Part shown: positions 48,042-60,490 of the stretch, in pieces
Numbering within the stretch: position 1 is the stretch's first letter
Layout: the number at the start of each line of letters is the position of its first letter
Assembly (NCBI GenBank): GCA_900074885.1
Contig: FJUW01000061.1
Location: forward strand, 51,999-115,998
Source of the DNA: Rhynchosporium graminicola
Lineage: Eukaryota > Ascomycota > Leotiomycetes > Helotiales > Ploettnerulaceae
Length of the DNA: 64,000 nt
Direction of reading: 5' to 3'
Program-made: the position numbers and the translations under genes
The notes under the pieces: model-generated
What the model saw: the letters and a program-made list of their open reading frames with translations, nothing else
Database searches by the model: none
What the model was told of the DNA's origin: nothing

Positions 48042-48520
48042 CTATTCCTAAAACTAAAATAAGAAACTTATATATATTAAGAGAAGAGTTAATTAAGTCG
48101 ATTAATATATAAGATTATAATAGATTACTATAGTAGTTAGTAATAATACTTACTCTAGAAGCCGTATCGCAGTCTAAGGAGAGTAAACTTATAAGTTAAA
48201 GTAGTTATCGCGATTAAAAAGGAAAGGCTCTAATATTAATAAACCTCTTCTTTTATATATCTTACGCCCTACTTAAACTCGACTCTTATTATAAATAGAT
48301 AAAGTAAATACCGCTTACCGCCCGATTTAGAAGCTACGACTAATATAGTACTATTATAGCGACGTAACTAGTCAGAACCTAATAAAGAACTTACTACTAC
48401 TAAAGAGCGGCTAGTGCTTATTACGCGAATATCAACGAAAATAGTTATAATAAAGATTAATTCTAGTATAAACTATAACCTTCCGAGCTTAGGGTTAAGC
48501 TCTTCTTAAGGGGGGGGTAA

Positions 48521-48788
48521 TATAATAATAGCTTACCTGAATATTATATAAGAAGAAGGATAGATAATAGGGCCCGAGTTCATAGGTATCCCGGCAGAAC
48601 TAGTATCCGACCCGGTATAGTATCGGACTAGTACTAGTATATATATATAAGGTGCTTTATACTCTATCTCTCTTCTTCTTTCTTCCTTATCTTTTTATTT
48701 CCTTCGTAGTAGACTATATAAGATCGCTCTTAGCCTCCCTACTCGTTTATTCTTACTTATATACCGCCTTGAGTCTTATGTCGTTACA
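48521..48788 (+). repeat. Gypsy-C 3' LTR
   Basis: Begins TATAATAATAGC after the G-tract and ends TCGTTACA. It matches 41012-41279. Confidence 0.92.
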
Positions 48789-51433
48789 ATAGAGAGCTGA
48801 ATCTTAACTCTAATTATATAGTAAAACTCTTACTAGAAGGATAAGACTAATTAAGCTCCTTAATCGGATATAATTAACTTAAGGATATATCCGAAATAAT
48901 ATATCTATTAGATAAATAATATCGCTATCCCGCGGGTATCGATATTATAGTAGTATAGTATTAATACGGAGTCCTTCCATAGGCAGTTAATAAATACTAA
49001 TATCTTATTAAATCCTTAGTTATTAAGCGGGAAGTCCTTAAAATCTATAGCTAAGTGCTATATAAGGTAGCTAGGTACTAGTAATAAGTATAGGAATCCT
49101 TACTATTTCGTTTACTTTAGATAAGAGTACTAATAAGAGCAGTAATTATAAGTATACTATTTTATATCCGATATAAGTCCTTTCTAGTAATAATAAGTAG
49201 AAATCATTTCAGCAGTCTTATAAGTATTTAAATAAGTAAAGGAAACTTAATCGTAGATTTCGCTAATTAAATAGGTATATAGTAAGATATAGCGTTATAT
49301 ATATAGATAACTATTATAAAGTAGTAAATTATTATTAATAGTATAGCTATCTTCTAATATATTCCGTTTATTAGAGAACGATTCTTAGTTAAATTAGTAT
49401 AGTTTCTCGATTAAATTAAAGGAATTATATATAAGTTCTAGTAGCGTATCGATCCCTAGCGATATTAAGTATATATAACTAATTTAATCGATATAATACT
49501 TAGCTAGTTCTATATTAATCCTAAGGTCTAAGTAGTCTAGAGGTAGTAAAACCCGAGATCTATTATCCTATTTCTATTATTCCTATATCTTTAGATCTTA
49601 TTCCCTATAGCTAAGAATATTAGCTTTAGTGTTATTTTTACTAAATATATATATAATTTAAAAGTTAAATTCGGAAAGGAATTCTATTTATCTAGCTTAC
49701 TTACTAGTTAGGATCTTAGTAGTTATAAAGTATTCTAAGGATCAATAGTCCGTATATACGCTAGTATAACGTTATAGAGATATAAATTCCGGTCTCTATT
49801 TCCGGAAAGACTTAATAATAGTATATAGCTCCTTATTATAGATCTCTTAGTTTAGTTTATATTTATTAAAAATATAGAAATAAAATCTAATTAGATACTA
49901 CTAGTTATCTTTATATAATTAGAAGATAACTCTAGCTATTATACTATTAGAGGTATTAGTTTCTAGTTTAGTTTATAATTTAAAGTTAAAATAGTATAAT
50001 TTCTATACTAATAGTAGCTATTAATATAAATCGTCGAAGGACTTCTTATAATCGTTAGTGAAATTCTATAGTACTATAAGCTAAATAAGTACTAAGAGAG
50101 GTTTAGCGATAAGGCCGAAATTCCGAATAAATTAATAGTAGAACTTATAGAATCCTAGGAAGGATTTTATAGCTATTACTATTTCGGGGTACTTCTAGTC
50201 TACTAATAGTACTACTTTCTCAGGATCTAGCTCGATTCCGTTAGTAATAATAATATATCTAAAGTATTTAGTCCGAGTAATATAGAATTCGCTTTTCTTA
50301 ATATCTACTTAGAGTCCNATACTATTAACTTAGATTTCGCCGAATCTACTATTAAAAGATCTAGATCCTATATTATATTAGTATTATATTAGTATCTAAG
50401 AGTTTAAGATCGTAACTTATTACTTTAATAAACTCTAACTCCTTAAATATCTTCTCTATAGAATACTTTAAAGCTTAAGTCTCTACTAATTATATAGTAG
50501 TAATCTCTAATATAGTAGTAAGAGTAGCAGATTTCGCGAGATAATAGATCCGATTAATAGTCTTAAAAGTAGCTATAATACTGCTCCGATTTAGCTCTAC
50601 GTCCTTAGCTTCGCTACTAAGAAGTAACCCGGATAAAATAGTATACTCCGTATTAACGTAATCAGGTAATTATAACGCGTTAGTATATATAACTACGTTT
50701 AGGTTTAAGTAACTTATATACTTATAACCGCTCTTTAACGCCGAATAATACTTATAAAGCTTAGAGTTAAGCTTATTAAATAAGTATAAGAATTCTAAAA
50801 CAGGAGTATTATAATACTTTATCTTAAGGAAAGCGCGAATATATCATAGGTAATATATACGATACGCCGCCGAAAGAGCACCGGCAGGAACTAGTAAAAG
50901 CACTATAAGAGTTAGCGTTATAGATCTATAAAACCCCTATACCGTACTTAAGAACTATTCCTAAAACTAAAATAAGAAACTTATATATATTAAGAGAAGA
51001 GTTAATTAAGTCGATTAATATATAAGATTATAATAGATTACTATAGTAGTTAGTAATAATACTTACTCTAGAAGCCGTATCGCAGTCTAAGGAGAGTAAA
51101 CTTATAAGTTAAAGTAGTTATCGCGATTAAAAAGGAAAGGCTCTAATATTAATAAACCTCTTCTTTTATATATCTTACGCCCTACTTAAACTCGACTCTT
51201 ATTATAAATAGATAAAGTAAATACCGCTTACCGCCCGATTTAGAAGCTACGACTAATATAGTACTATTATAGCGACGTAACTAGTCAGAACCTAATAAAG
51301 AACTTACTACTACTAAAGAGCGGCTAGTGCTTATTACGCGAATATCAACGAAAATAGTTATAATAAAGATTAATTCTAGTATAAACTATAACCTTCCGAG
51401 CTTAGGGTTAAGCTCTTCTTAAGGGGGGGGTAA

Positions 51434-51701
51434 TATAATAATAGCTTACCTGAATATTATATAAGAAGAAGGATAGATAATAGGGCCTAAGTTCATAGGT
51501 ATCCCGGCAGAACTAGTATCCGACCCGGTATAGTATCGGACTAGTACTAGTATATATATATAAGGTGCTTTATACTCTATCTCTCTTCTTCTTTCTTCCT
51601 TATCTTTTTATTTCCTTCGTAGTAGACTATATAAGATCGCTCTTAGCCTCCCTACTCGTTTATTCTTACTTATATACCGCCTTGAGTCTTATGTCGTTAC
51701 A
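51434..51701 (+). repeat. second copy of the Gypsy-C 3' LTR, within the duplicated segment
   Basis: Identical or nearly so to 48521-48788 at an offset of 2,913 bp. Not an independent insertion if the duplication is an assembly artefact. Confidence 0.85.
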
Positions 51702-54700
51702 ATAGAGAGCTGAATCTTAACTCTAATTATATAGTAAAACTCTTACTAGAAGGATAAGACTAATTAAGCTCCTTAATCGGATATAATTAACTTAAGGATA
51801 TATCCGAAATAATATATCTATTAGATAAATAATATCGCTATCCCGCGGGTATCGATATTATAGTAGTATAGTATTAATACGGAGTCCTTCCCTAGGCAGT
51901 TAATAAATACTAATATCTTATTAAATCCTTAGTTATTAAGCGGGAAGTCCTTAAAATCTATAGCTAAGTGCTATATAAGGTAGCTAGGTACTAGTAATAA
52001 GTATAGGAATCCTTACTATTTCGTTTACTTTAGATAAGAGTACTAATAAGAGCAGTAATTATAAGTATACTATTTTATATCCGATATAAGTCCTTTCTAG
52101 TAATAATAAGTAGAAATCATTTCAGCAGTCTTATAAGTATTTAAATAAGTAAAGGAAACTTAATCGTAGATTTCGCTAATTAAATAGGTATATAGTAAGA
52201 TATAGCGTTATATATATAGATAACTATTATAAAGTAGTAAATTATTATTAATAGTATAGCTATCTTCTAATATATTCCGTTTATTAGAGAACGATTCTTA
52301 GTTAAATTAGTATAGTTTCTCGATTAAATTAAAGGAATTATATATAAGTTCTAGTAGCGTATCGATCCCTAGCGATATTAAGTATATATAACTAATTTAA
52401 TCGATATAATACTTAGCTAGTTCTATATTAATCCTAAGGTCTAAGTAGTCTAGAGGTAGTAAAACCCGAGATCTATTATCCTATTTCTATTATTCCTATA
52501 TCTTTAGATCTTATTCCCTATAGCTAAGAATATTAGCTTTAGTGTTATTTTTACTAAATATATATATAATTTAAAAGTTAAATTCGGAAAGGAATTCTAT
52601 TTATCTAGCTTACTTACTAGTTAGGATCTTAGTAGTTATAAAGTATTCTAAGGATCGATAGTCTATATATACGCTAGTATAGCGTTATAAAGATATAAGT
52701 TCCGGTTTCTATTTCCGGAAAGACTTAATAATAGTATATAGCTCCTTATTATAGATCTCTTAGTTTAGTTTATATTTATTAAAAATATAGAAATAAAATC
52801 TAATTAGATACTACTAGTTATCTTTATATAATTAGAAGATAACTCTAGCTATTATACTATTAGAGGTATTAGTTTCTAGTTTAGTTTATAATTTAAAGTT
52901 AAAATAGTATAGTTTCTATACTAATAATAGCTATTAATATAAATCGTCGAAGGACTTCTTATAATCGTTAGTGAAATTCTATAGTACTATAAGCTAAATA
53001 AGTACTAAGAGAGGTTTAGCGATAAGGCCGAAATTCCGAATAAATTAATAGTAGAACTTATAGAATCCTAGGAAGGATTTTATAGCTATTACTATTTCGG
53101 GGTACTTCTAGTCTACTAATAGTACTACTTTCTCAGGATCTAGCTCGATTCCGTTAGTAATAATAATATATCTAAAGTATTTAGTCCGAGTAATATAGAA
53201 TTCGCTTTTCTTAATATCTACTTAGAGTCCGATATCTATTAAGTATTATAGTACTAATTTAATATATTCCTTATATTCATAAAGCGTTTCCGAGTATATA
53301 AGAATATTATCTAAATAAGCTATATAGATATTATCTAGATAATCTAGTAGTATATTATTTATATATCGCTAGTATATACTAGATCTATTATAAAGCCTAA
53401 AAGGTAGTACTTTATATTTATAGGATCCGAAGCAGGTTCGAAAGGTAATATACTCCTCGGATTCAGGGTCTATATAAATATAGTTAAATACTATCCGGAT
53501 ATCTAGTTTAATAAAGATTACTACTTTAGATATACGAATTAAAAGCTTATTAATCCTAAGTATTAAGTAGGAATCCTTTCGAGTGATTATATTAAGCTTA
53601 CGATAATCGATATAGAAGTATAATCCTCTATTAGCTTTCTTAATAAATAATATAAGTAATATAAAGGGACTTTAGCTAGATTCGATAAATCCCTTCTCTA
53701 AGTTCTTTATAAAGTACTCCTTAGTTACTTATAGTTTATCTATAGATTACTGATATAAAAGCGAATATATATTAAGTAATAGTTCTTCTAGAATAATTTT
53801 ATAATTATATAAGCGATATAATAGAAGAATATTAGAATCCCGCTTAGAAAAAGCTTCCTTAAGAGTATAGTACTATTCCGGTAGCTTTTCGGCTATAAGT
53901 TATTCGGTATTAAGATCCTTAGGAGAGTTACTATTTAGATAGTCTTATAAGAAGCAGTTTATCTTATAGATACTAATAAAGAATAATTCAGAACTTTTAT
54001 ATTTTATATTAAAGTAAAAAGCTATAGTACTAATTTAGTAAATCGGAACCGGTTTCTAGATCCTTAGAAGTTAAGAGGAGCACTTATAATAAGGTTTCGA
54101 TATAAGTACCTTTCTCGATAAAGTTAGAGTAGAAAAGATTTCGGATTCCTTAGCGATAAGCGGAAATAAATTAAAAAGTAAAGATAATATATTAATATAC
54201 TATATTACTACTATTTAGTATAATTAGTATTAGTCTAGCTAGTTTATAGCTAAATCCCGCGCGTTAGTATCGATTTAGTAAGATTAATTAATACTAAGTT
54301 TATAAAGTAATAGAATTATAATTATCTCCTTATTATATTAGAGGGTAGCTAGATAGCGTTCCGACTATAGTAGCTTATAGTAGAGCGTATCTAGCTTAAC
54401 CTAAAATCGTTATATCTATTTAATACTAATAATTATATCTTATTATCCTAAATCGAGGAGAATAAAAAGGTAGTTATAAATACGCCTATCGTTAATAGAA
54501 AAGTATAAACGTATAAAATAGATAATATAGATTCTAATAAACTATTAGAAACTACGTATTAGAATAGAATAAAACAGTAGCTCGATTTTAATACTAAGAG
54601 CCCCTAATAGTTATCTAGTAAAAGTATAATTAATAAACAGATAACTATTCGCTCCGGTATCGATTAAGCTACTTATAGAGACTCCTAGCCTATTTATACT

Positions 54701-56536
54701 AACTATAGTTAGGTATATAAATTACTTACTTCCTATTAGGGAGTTAAGGTCTAGATTAGAGAGATTATACTTATATAGACCTAGGAAAGAGTTTTTACCT
54801 AAGCCTTATCGTTTCCCTCTAGTATTAGTCCAGATTCGGAGAGTATATCTTCTACTACTTCCTTAGTTACTTAATCCTCTTCCGGAAATTCGTCGATTAA
54901 TTAAACCTTAGGCGAGTTAAGGTAATCTAGCTTAATATAACTGAGCTATCTATAACCGTAATACCTAGAGGGTTCTCCGGTTAAGATAGCAGAGCGTTTT
55001 AGCGCGAAAGGAGTATTAGACTATACTAGGGTAAAAGTATATACGTATAGTATAAGAGTAGTTTATCGAGGAGCTAAGCTTAAGGACTAGTAAGAGGTAG
55101 AACTAGTAGTAGTTATAGTAGTAATAATAAGCTTATAGTACTATACTTAAGTAATAGCTTTCTCGGGATAAGTATATTCTGAGTTATAGCGATACTTAGT
55201 ATTAAAAGAAAGTAAAGATCTAACTATAGAAGCGTAGTCCTTATTCTATATTAGTTTAATAATAAGAGTTAAAGTATATAAAGATAATATAATCTTATCT
55301 TATATATAAAAGACCTACTTCTTCTTTTTAACCTTACCTTAGATAGTAGCGCTTTAAAATCAACTACGAAACTCGGCGAAAGTCTCGCGTATATAGCCGG
55401 GTTATTATATTTCTAAGCGATAGAAAGCGTTATAATAGTTATCTTCCTCTAAACTAATAAGAAAGTTCTCCTTTAATAAGGAGATTATTTTATTACTAGT
55501 TTTAAACTCGTTAGTAAAGTACTAAAGCGTAAGATACTCCTTAGCTAATCTAGTAACTAGCTCCTATACGAGAACGCGCTAAGAGAAGTCCGTAGAGTAA
55601 TAATTAGTATTTATAGCTAGCTAGTCTTATATTAATACTCTCTATTAAAGGAAAGTAAGGTCCGATCTATTATCTAAGGGCAGGATCTTCTTAGTAAGAT
55701 AAGACTTCCTAAGGTATAACTCTACCGGTTCAGCACTAGGAGAAGGAGATAATTTATTAGGAATAGTATCCTCTCTCTTAGTACTATATATTAAAATAAA
55801 GTTTATTAAGTTATTAAACTCTATTATACGCGAAGATTATAGTATTAGTTCTAGTAGGAGAGTCGAAGATAAGCGAGAGACCCCTATAAGGAACTTATCT
55901 TATACGGAGATCAGTCTATCTATAGTATCTTCTAAAGAGTTATTCTTTTCCTCTTAGTCCGCTAATCGTTATAAGAGGGAATAGATCAGGTTCGAGTTAC
56001 CTATAGTAGTAGGAGTACTTAGTAATTATACTCCTAGTGAATTTCGTTTTTATTTTCCTTTCTCTCTTAGTTAGTACTTCCTTAATAAGGTATTAATATT
56101 CTCTAAGGTAAGAGATATTTAGAGTAAGAAAGAGTATAATAGATTAGGTTCAGAAGTAGAGTAGGGAGAATCATATCGAGTTCCCCTAGAACTGGAGGAG
56201 TCTCTAGTTTATTAGTTAAGAGCTATAATAGTAACTTAAAAAGAGGTATATCAGGGCTATTTTAGTAGTAATATATAGAAGTTAAAGTTCCGGGGTATTT
56301 ATTATACTTTCTTTAAAATCTATCTATAATTCCTTTATACTAAGAGAGTTATTAAAGGAGCGTTAGCGAAAACCTCCTCTATTATACTATTTATAATAAG
56401 CTAAATCAAACCCTAATTTATAGTTATCCGAGAGATCTCTAGTATCTCAGCTATATACGAGTAGTTATCGAATAACTAACTTAGTAGTAAGATATTATAG
56501 TAAGCTATCTCTAGCTATCTTAATCTTTTTATTTAA

Positions 56537-56804
56537 TATAATAGTATAAGACTTAAGGTAATATATAAGTAAGAATAAATAAGTAAGGAAGCTAAGAGCG
56601 ATCTTATATAGTCTAGTACGAAAGAAATAAAAAGATAAAGAAAGAAGAAGAAGAGAGATAGAGTATAAAGTACCTTATATATATATACTAGTACTAGTCC
56701 GATACTATACCGGGTCGGATACTAGTTCTACCGGGATACTTATAAACTTAGGCCCTGTTATCTATCCTTCTTCTCATGTGATATTCAGGTGAGCTATCGT
56801 TATA
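56537..56804 (-). repeat. Gypsy-B LTR, right (5' LTR)
   Basis: Pairs with 38333-38600 and is followed by the TSD TATAA and then the last bases of the Copia interior. Confidence 0.9.
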
Positions 56805-56826
56805 TATAATATACTCTAAGGGGGAG

Positions 56827-57064
56827 TATTAGAATAATTAGTATTTAGTGCAGTATCACGTAGTAACCTAATCAGGACTAGAGCTAGTATATAGGCTCGG
56901 ATATTAAAGAATATCCGGGATATATTATAGATCTATACTTATTATAACTCAAGTAGTTAAGTCACTTAATGAAGATAATAGTCTAACTCACTAGCGTCTA
57001 ATTCCTCTGTGAATATTGCCCCCGTCCCTATAAGTATAAGAGAATAGGGATATTCCTTTTAATA
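56827..57064 (+). repeat. Copia 3' LTR
   Basis: Pairs with 32576-32813 and follows AAGGGGGAG. TATTAGAATA is the RIP form of TGTTAGAATA. Followed by the TSD AAAAT and resumption of the LINE. Confidence 0.92.
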
Positions 57065-57140
57065 AAAATTAATTTAATATTATTAAAAGTAACCGGCTAG
57101 AGACTCTATTTATACTTAGTATATCTTATAATCGAAACAG

Positions 57141-57342
57141 TATAACGACATAAGACTCAAGGCGGTATACAAGCAAGAATAAATAAGTAGGGAGGCTAAG
57201 AGCGATCTTATATAGTCTAGTACGAAGGAAACAGAAAGATATAGAGCTCTGAAGGAGTCTGCACCTTCTATATATATAAGGAGGGTATGCCTAAGGCACC
57301 GATACTGGCCCGTATCTGCCACGTATACCATGCGCCGTCACA
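57141..57342 (-). mobile_element. solo LTR of a relative of the Gypsy-A/B/C family, TSD AACAG, little RIP
   Basis: About 100 bp at the left (57141-57235) match the 3' part of the Gypsy-A/B/C LTR, including GGCGGTATAC and GCTAAGAGCGATCTTATATA. The remainder is different and CA/TG-rich (TCTGCACC, GGTATGCC, CTGCCACGTATACCATGCGC). In LTR orientation it starts TGTGACGGCGC and ends TCGTTATA. AACAG flanks both sides (57136-57140, 57343-57347). No internal region is present, so it is a solo LTR left by LTR-LTR recombination. It interrupts LINE ORF2. Confidence 0.87.
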
Positions 57343-60300
57343 AACAGAAGATAGCAGAAAAATAATTATAATATATAATATATATAACTTATATAGTATA
57401 GTATTACTATATACCGAAGGGAGATAAGAAGGAATACTATAAGAGAGCGTACTATTAGAACTAGATCTCGCCTTAGGGAAGTTTAGTAATAACTAGTAAG
57501 TAGTAGTAGGAGACTTTAACCTCTATTATAAGGAATAGTTCGGAAGCCTACTACTACTAGCTAGCGCTCTTATAATAAAAATACACGCTGAAGTAGTACG
57601 GATAATAATACTAGATTATAATCTCGAGCTTATAATACCCTAAGGAGTAGTAATAAGACTTAGATTAGATGTTAAGTTAGAGCTAAGAAGTATTACGATC
57701 GACTTTAGTTAATATAGTAAGATACTAGTAAAGAGAATATTAACTTATAGAATTATTAGCGAACTCGATATAGTATTAGATTATATACTAATCGAAATAA
57801 TTATTATATTATCTTACGAGAGAGAACTAATTAAAGAAAAGAAAGACTATAAGGATATGGATATCGCGGAGTTTACTAAATCCTTTAGAATACTTATTCT
57901 AATAATCGAAGACTTTAATATAGTAATTATACCGGGCGACGTAGAGAGATTTATAAATAGAATAATCGAAGTAATATAAAAGGTAGTAAACGCCTCTATA
58001 GCGATAAAGACTTATACTCCGAGATTAGTCCTAGAGTTTACCTTAGAGTATCGAGACGCTATCGATAAGATTAAATAAACTAAGAGAATATAGGAATAAG
58101 ACTTCTTAAATAAGTACGATCTAGCGGAATATATCAGAGTAAAGAGAGAGAGGAAGAAGGCTATCGCCCGGGTATAAAGAGACTTATATAGAGATAAGGT
58201 CTCGAAAGTTAAAGATAAGATCAGATTATAGTTACTAGTAAAGTAGACTTAATAACGCGGTTCGAGGAAGCTAGCTTTTACCCTAGATATTAAGAAGATA
58301 GATAGGACTTTAGCTAATACTATATAAGAGAAAGCGGAAGCTCTTAAAATATTATTCTTTTTATAGCCCCTCGAAGCAGATCTTACTAATATATACTAAT
58401 ATAACTACCTTATGAGGGCCGAAGGCTGGAAAGAGTTTAATAAGTAGGAGATATCAGAAGCACTCTGAGACTCCGTATTAGATAAGGCCCTAGGAGAGGA
58501 TAGTATATCTAATAGAGTATTATAAGTAGCGAAAGATATATTAATACTACTATATATAGTACTCTTTAACCTATCGATATAGTTATACTATTACTCCTTA
58601 GCGTTTAAGAGCTCTATTATAATCGCCTTACGAAAACCGAATAAGGAGAGCTACGCGGAACCTAAGTTATACTAGCTAATTATACTTATAAATACTATAG
58701 GAAAGATACTAGATATAGTAATAGCGAAAAGAATATAGTATTATACTATAAAGTATTATCTTCTACTATAAATATATACTAAAGGGAGAAAATAGTCCTT
58801 ATATAAATATACTATCTACCTCCTCTTAGAAAAGATATACTTAATATAGAGAAAAAGGAGAGTAGTATTATTCCTAATACTTAATATATTAGAAGCCTTC
58901 GATAATATCTCTTACGAACGCTTACTTTATAACTTATAGAAGAGAGGCCTACTAATAGAGATAGTCTACTAAGTAGAGAGCTACTTAAAAAATAGAACTA
59001 CTCGGATTAAGCTGTTCGAGGGCATAAGTAACCTATTCGATATACTTATAGGAATCCCCTAAGGATTACTACTATTATTAATCTTCTACTTATTCTATAG
59101 CGCTAACCTCTTAGAGATTAGAAGAGTAAAAGAACTTATTACTAAATATATCGACAATATAAGCTTTCTAGTAGATAGTACCTCTATAGTAAGTATTATC
59201 CGGAAGCTCGAGCTCCTCTACTTTAAAGCAGAAGACTAAGCTTATAAATACGCCTTAGTATTCGCTCTATAGAAATATAAACTAATTCACTTTATATATA
59301 AGAGTAATAGAGGTAAAATCAAGAAAAGGAGATATAATACTAGACCTCGGACGAGGCTATATAATCTTACTTATAAAATATATAAGATACTTAGGAATTA
59401 TTCTTAATAAGGAACTTAATAGTATAGTATATATAGACTACGTTAAAGTAAGAGTCGAAGTGTTTATATAAGCACTAAGAGCTATTATAAGCTCGAAGTG
59501 AGGAATAATAAGAGAAGATATACTAATACTAGTTAAAGTAATTATTACCCTATAGATATTCTACGAGAGCTTAACCTGATGGATTTCGAACTTTATTAGA
59601 GGAAAGAAAACATATCGAAATAAGATAATATAGATACTAAACGCACTCTAAAAGAAAGCTCTATATATAGCGACTAGTACCTTTCGATCGATATCTATAG
59701 TAGTACTAAGCGCTAAGATAGGAATACCGCTAGTAGAGATATAGTTAGACTAAATCGGCCTTATTATTATAAATAGATTCAAGGCGTTACTAATATACTA
59801 ATATATACGAATATATAAAGAGCAAGGAAATAACTCTAAGATCAATAAGAATAGACGCTTATTCTTATATAAAATAGAAAAGAAGATAAGAAGTCTAGTT
59901 AGAGATAAGGCTTAAGAGAAGATCGAGAAACAGATACTAATAGTAGTCGAACTATAGTAGATACCTCTAGGTATTAGAATCGAAAACTAAGAGGAAGCTA
60001 TTAAGTTATATAATACGCTATAGAGTAATAACCTTATCTTATATCTTTATAGATAAGAGTAATATTAATAGTAGGGTAAGCGCTATAGCCTAATATAATA
60101 AAAGAAGAATCAGAAGATAGATATATATTAGGCTATCGAATCAGTTCATAATATACAGCGCCGAGTTATATAGTATATAGATAGCACTAGATATAGCTAT
60201 TAGAGACCTAAGGGTAAAGAAACTTACTATCTTTATAGATAACTAAGTAGTAATACTATCGATAATAAAACCTAGAAAGTAGTTAGGGCAAATAGTGCTT

Positions 60301-60490
60301 CGAAAGATATATTATCTAATTAATATCTTCTACTAGAGGAAAATATAAATCGGTATTAGATAGATCCTAGCGTAAATTAGTATACTAAGAAACGAGATAG
60401 TAGATAAACTCGCGAAAGAAGCTATAGGATAAAGAAAGAAAAGTAATAGGAGCTTATATATAAAAGCTATATATATTAAGTAGCTCTTTT

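Larger units (their letters stand above)
41012..48788 (+). mobile_element. Gypsy-C: complete element inside Gypsy-B, opposite orientation, TSD ATAGA
   Basis: LTRs at 41012-41279 and 48521-48788 (268 bp) are flanked by ATAGA (41007-41011 and 48789-48793). Length is 7,777 bp. Gag-pol is on the plus strand. AAGGGGGGGG precedes the 3' LTR. It splits Gypsy-B in its integrase region. Confidence 0.94.
47409..53231. repeat. direct duplication of about 2.91 kb around an n at 50318
   Basis: 50319-53231 repeats 47409-50317, covering the end of Gypsy-C including its 3' LTR (second copy 51434-51701) and the adjoining Gypsy-B sequence. The copies are near identical to about 49740 with isolated changes, such as CCATAGG versus CCCTAGG. 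They then show clustered RIP-type differences around 49743-49800. A 3-bp TAT length difference lies near 47460. The seam is exactly at the n. Confidence 0.88.
40057..56530 (-). pseudogene. Gypsy-B gag-pol, RIP-inactivated, interrupted by Gypsy-C and a duplicated segment
   Basis: The minus strand carries gag from about 56400, a degraded knuckle at about 54970-54920, and protease near 54670. RT is at about 53650-53290 (KLDIR, FRTCFGSYKYKVLPF, YLDNILIYS), with RNase H and integrase to the left down to 48789. After the Gypsy-C gap the integrase end and the chromodomain position follow at 41011-40057. The segment 51702-53231 repeats 48789-50317, so part of RNase H/integrase is present twice. The RT box has the same Asp-to-Asn change as Gypsy-A. 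Confidence 0.85.
38333..56804 (-). mobile_element. Gypsy-B: same family as Gypsy-A, TSD TATAA, split by Gypsy-C
   Basis: LTRs at 38333-38600 and 56537-56804 (268 bp each) are flanked by TATAA on both sides (38328-38332, 56805-56809). Coding is on the minus strand. Own sequence is 38333-41011 plus 48789-56804. This sums to 10,695 bp, but drops to 7,781 bp when the extra 2.91-kb segment and n at 50318-53231 are removed, matching Gypsy-A (7,778) and Gypsy-C (7,777). Confidence 0.92.
32576..57064 (+). mobile_element. Ty1/Copia element, TSD AAAAT, split by Gypsy-B
   Basis: The 238-bp LTRs at 32576-32813 and 56827-57064 begin TGTTAGAATA / TATTAGAATA and end TCAATA / TTAATA (originally CA-ending). 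The pentamer AAAAT flanks both sides (32571-32575, 57065-57069). The sequence after the 5' LTR, GGTTATAAGCCCCGG, resembles the initiator-tRNA binding site of Copia elements after RIP. The polypurine tract AAGGGGGAG (about 56818-56826) precedes the 3' LTR. Own sequence is 32576-38332 plus 56805-57064, about 6 kb. Confidence 0.93.
32340..60480 (+). pseudogene. Tad-like LINE ORF2 (endonuclease, RT, RNase H), interrupted by Copia and solo LTR
   Basis: The ORF2 start is at about 32360 (LSILYNMQKLYNII-like, the ILQYNVxKS opening of Tad ORF2 endonucleases). It continues with YLGNAKRPLIGFFINSK up to the Copia insertion, resumes at 57065, is broken again by the solo LTR, and continues at 57343. The endonuclease motif VVVGDFNLYYKE is at about 57505. 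RT lies at about 58500-59300 (LRKPNKESYAEPKLY, ILEAFDNISYERLL, GIPGLLLL-like, then YIDNISFL as the catalytic box). RNase H is near 60150-60460 (IYSAELYSI, IFIDN, NEIVDKLAKEAIG). Numerous TAG/TAA at Gln and Trp positions show RIP. Only about 3.4 kb of this span is ORF2. Confidence 0.85.
30240..60490 (+). mobile_element. Tad-like LINE, host of the nested LTR elements
   Basis: LINE sequence occurs as three pieces: 30240-32575, 57065-57140 and 57343-60490. Removing the Copia with one TSD and the solo LTR with one TSD makes ORF2 continuous across both insertions. The 5' end is approximate, near a less mutated GC-richer stretch at 30130-30240 that may be 5' UTR. The 3' end is cut by Gypsy-1 copy 2 at 60491. 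Confidence 0.85.

Noticed and set aside
57116..57331. 71-codon minus-strand frame in the solo LTR
   Set aside because: Same LTR-derived translation (FVLDYIRSLLA) as at 38287-38469; not a gene.
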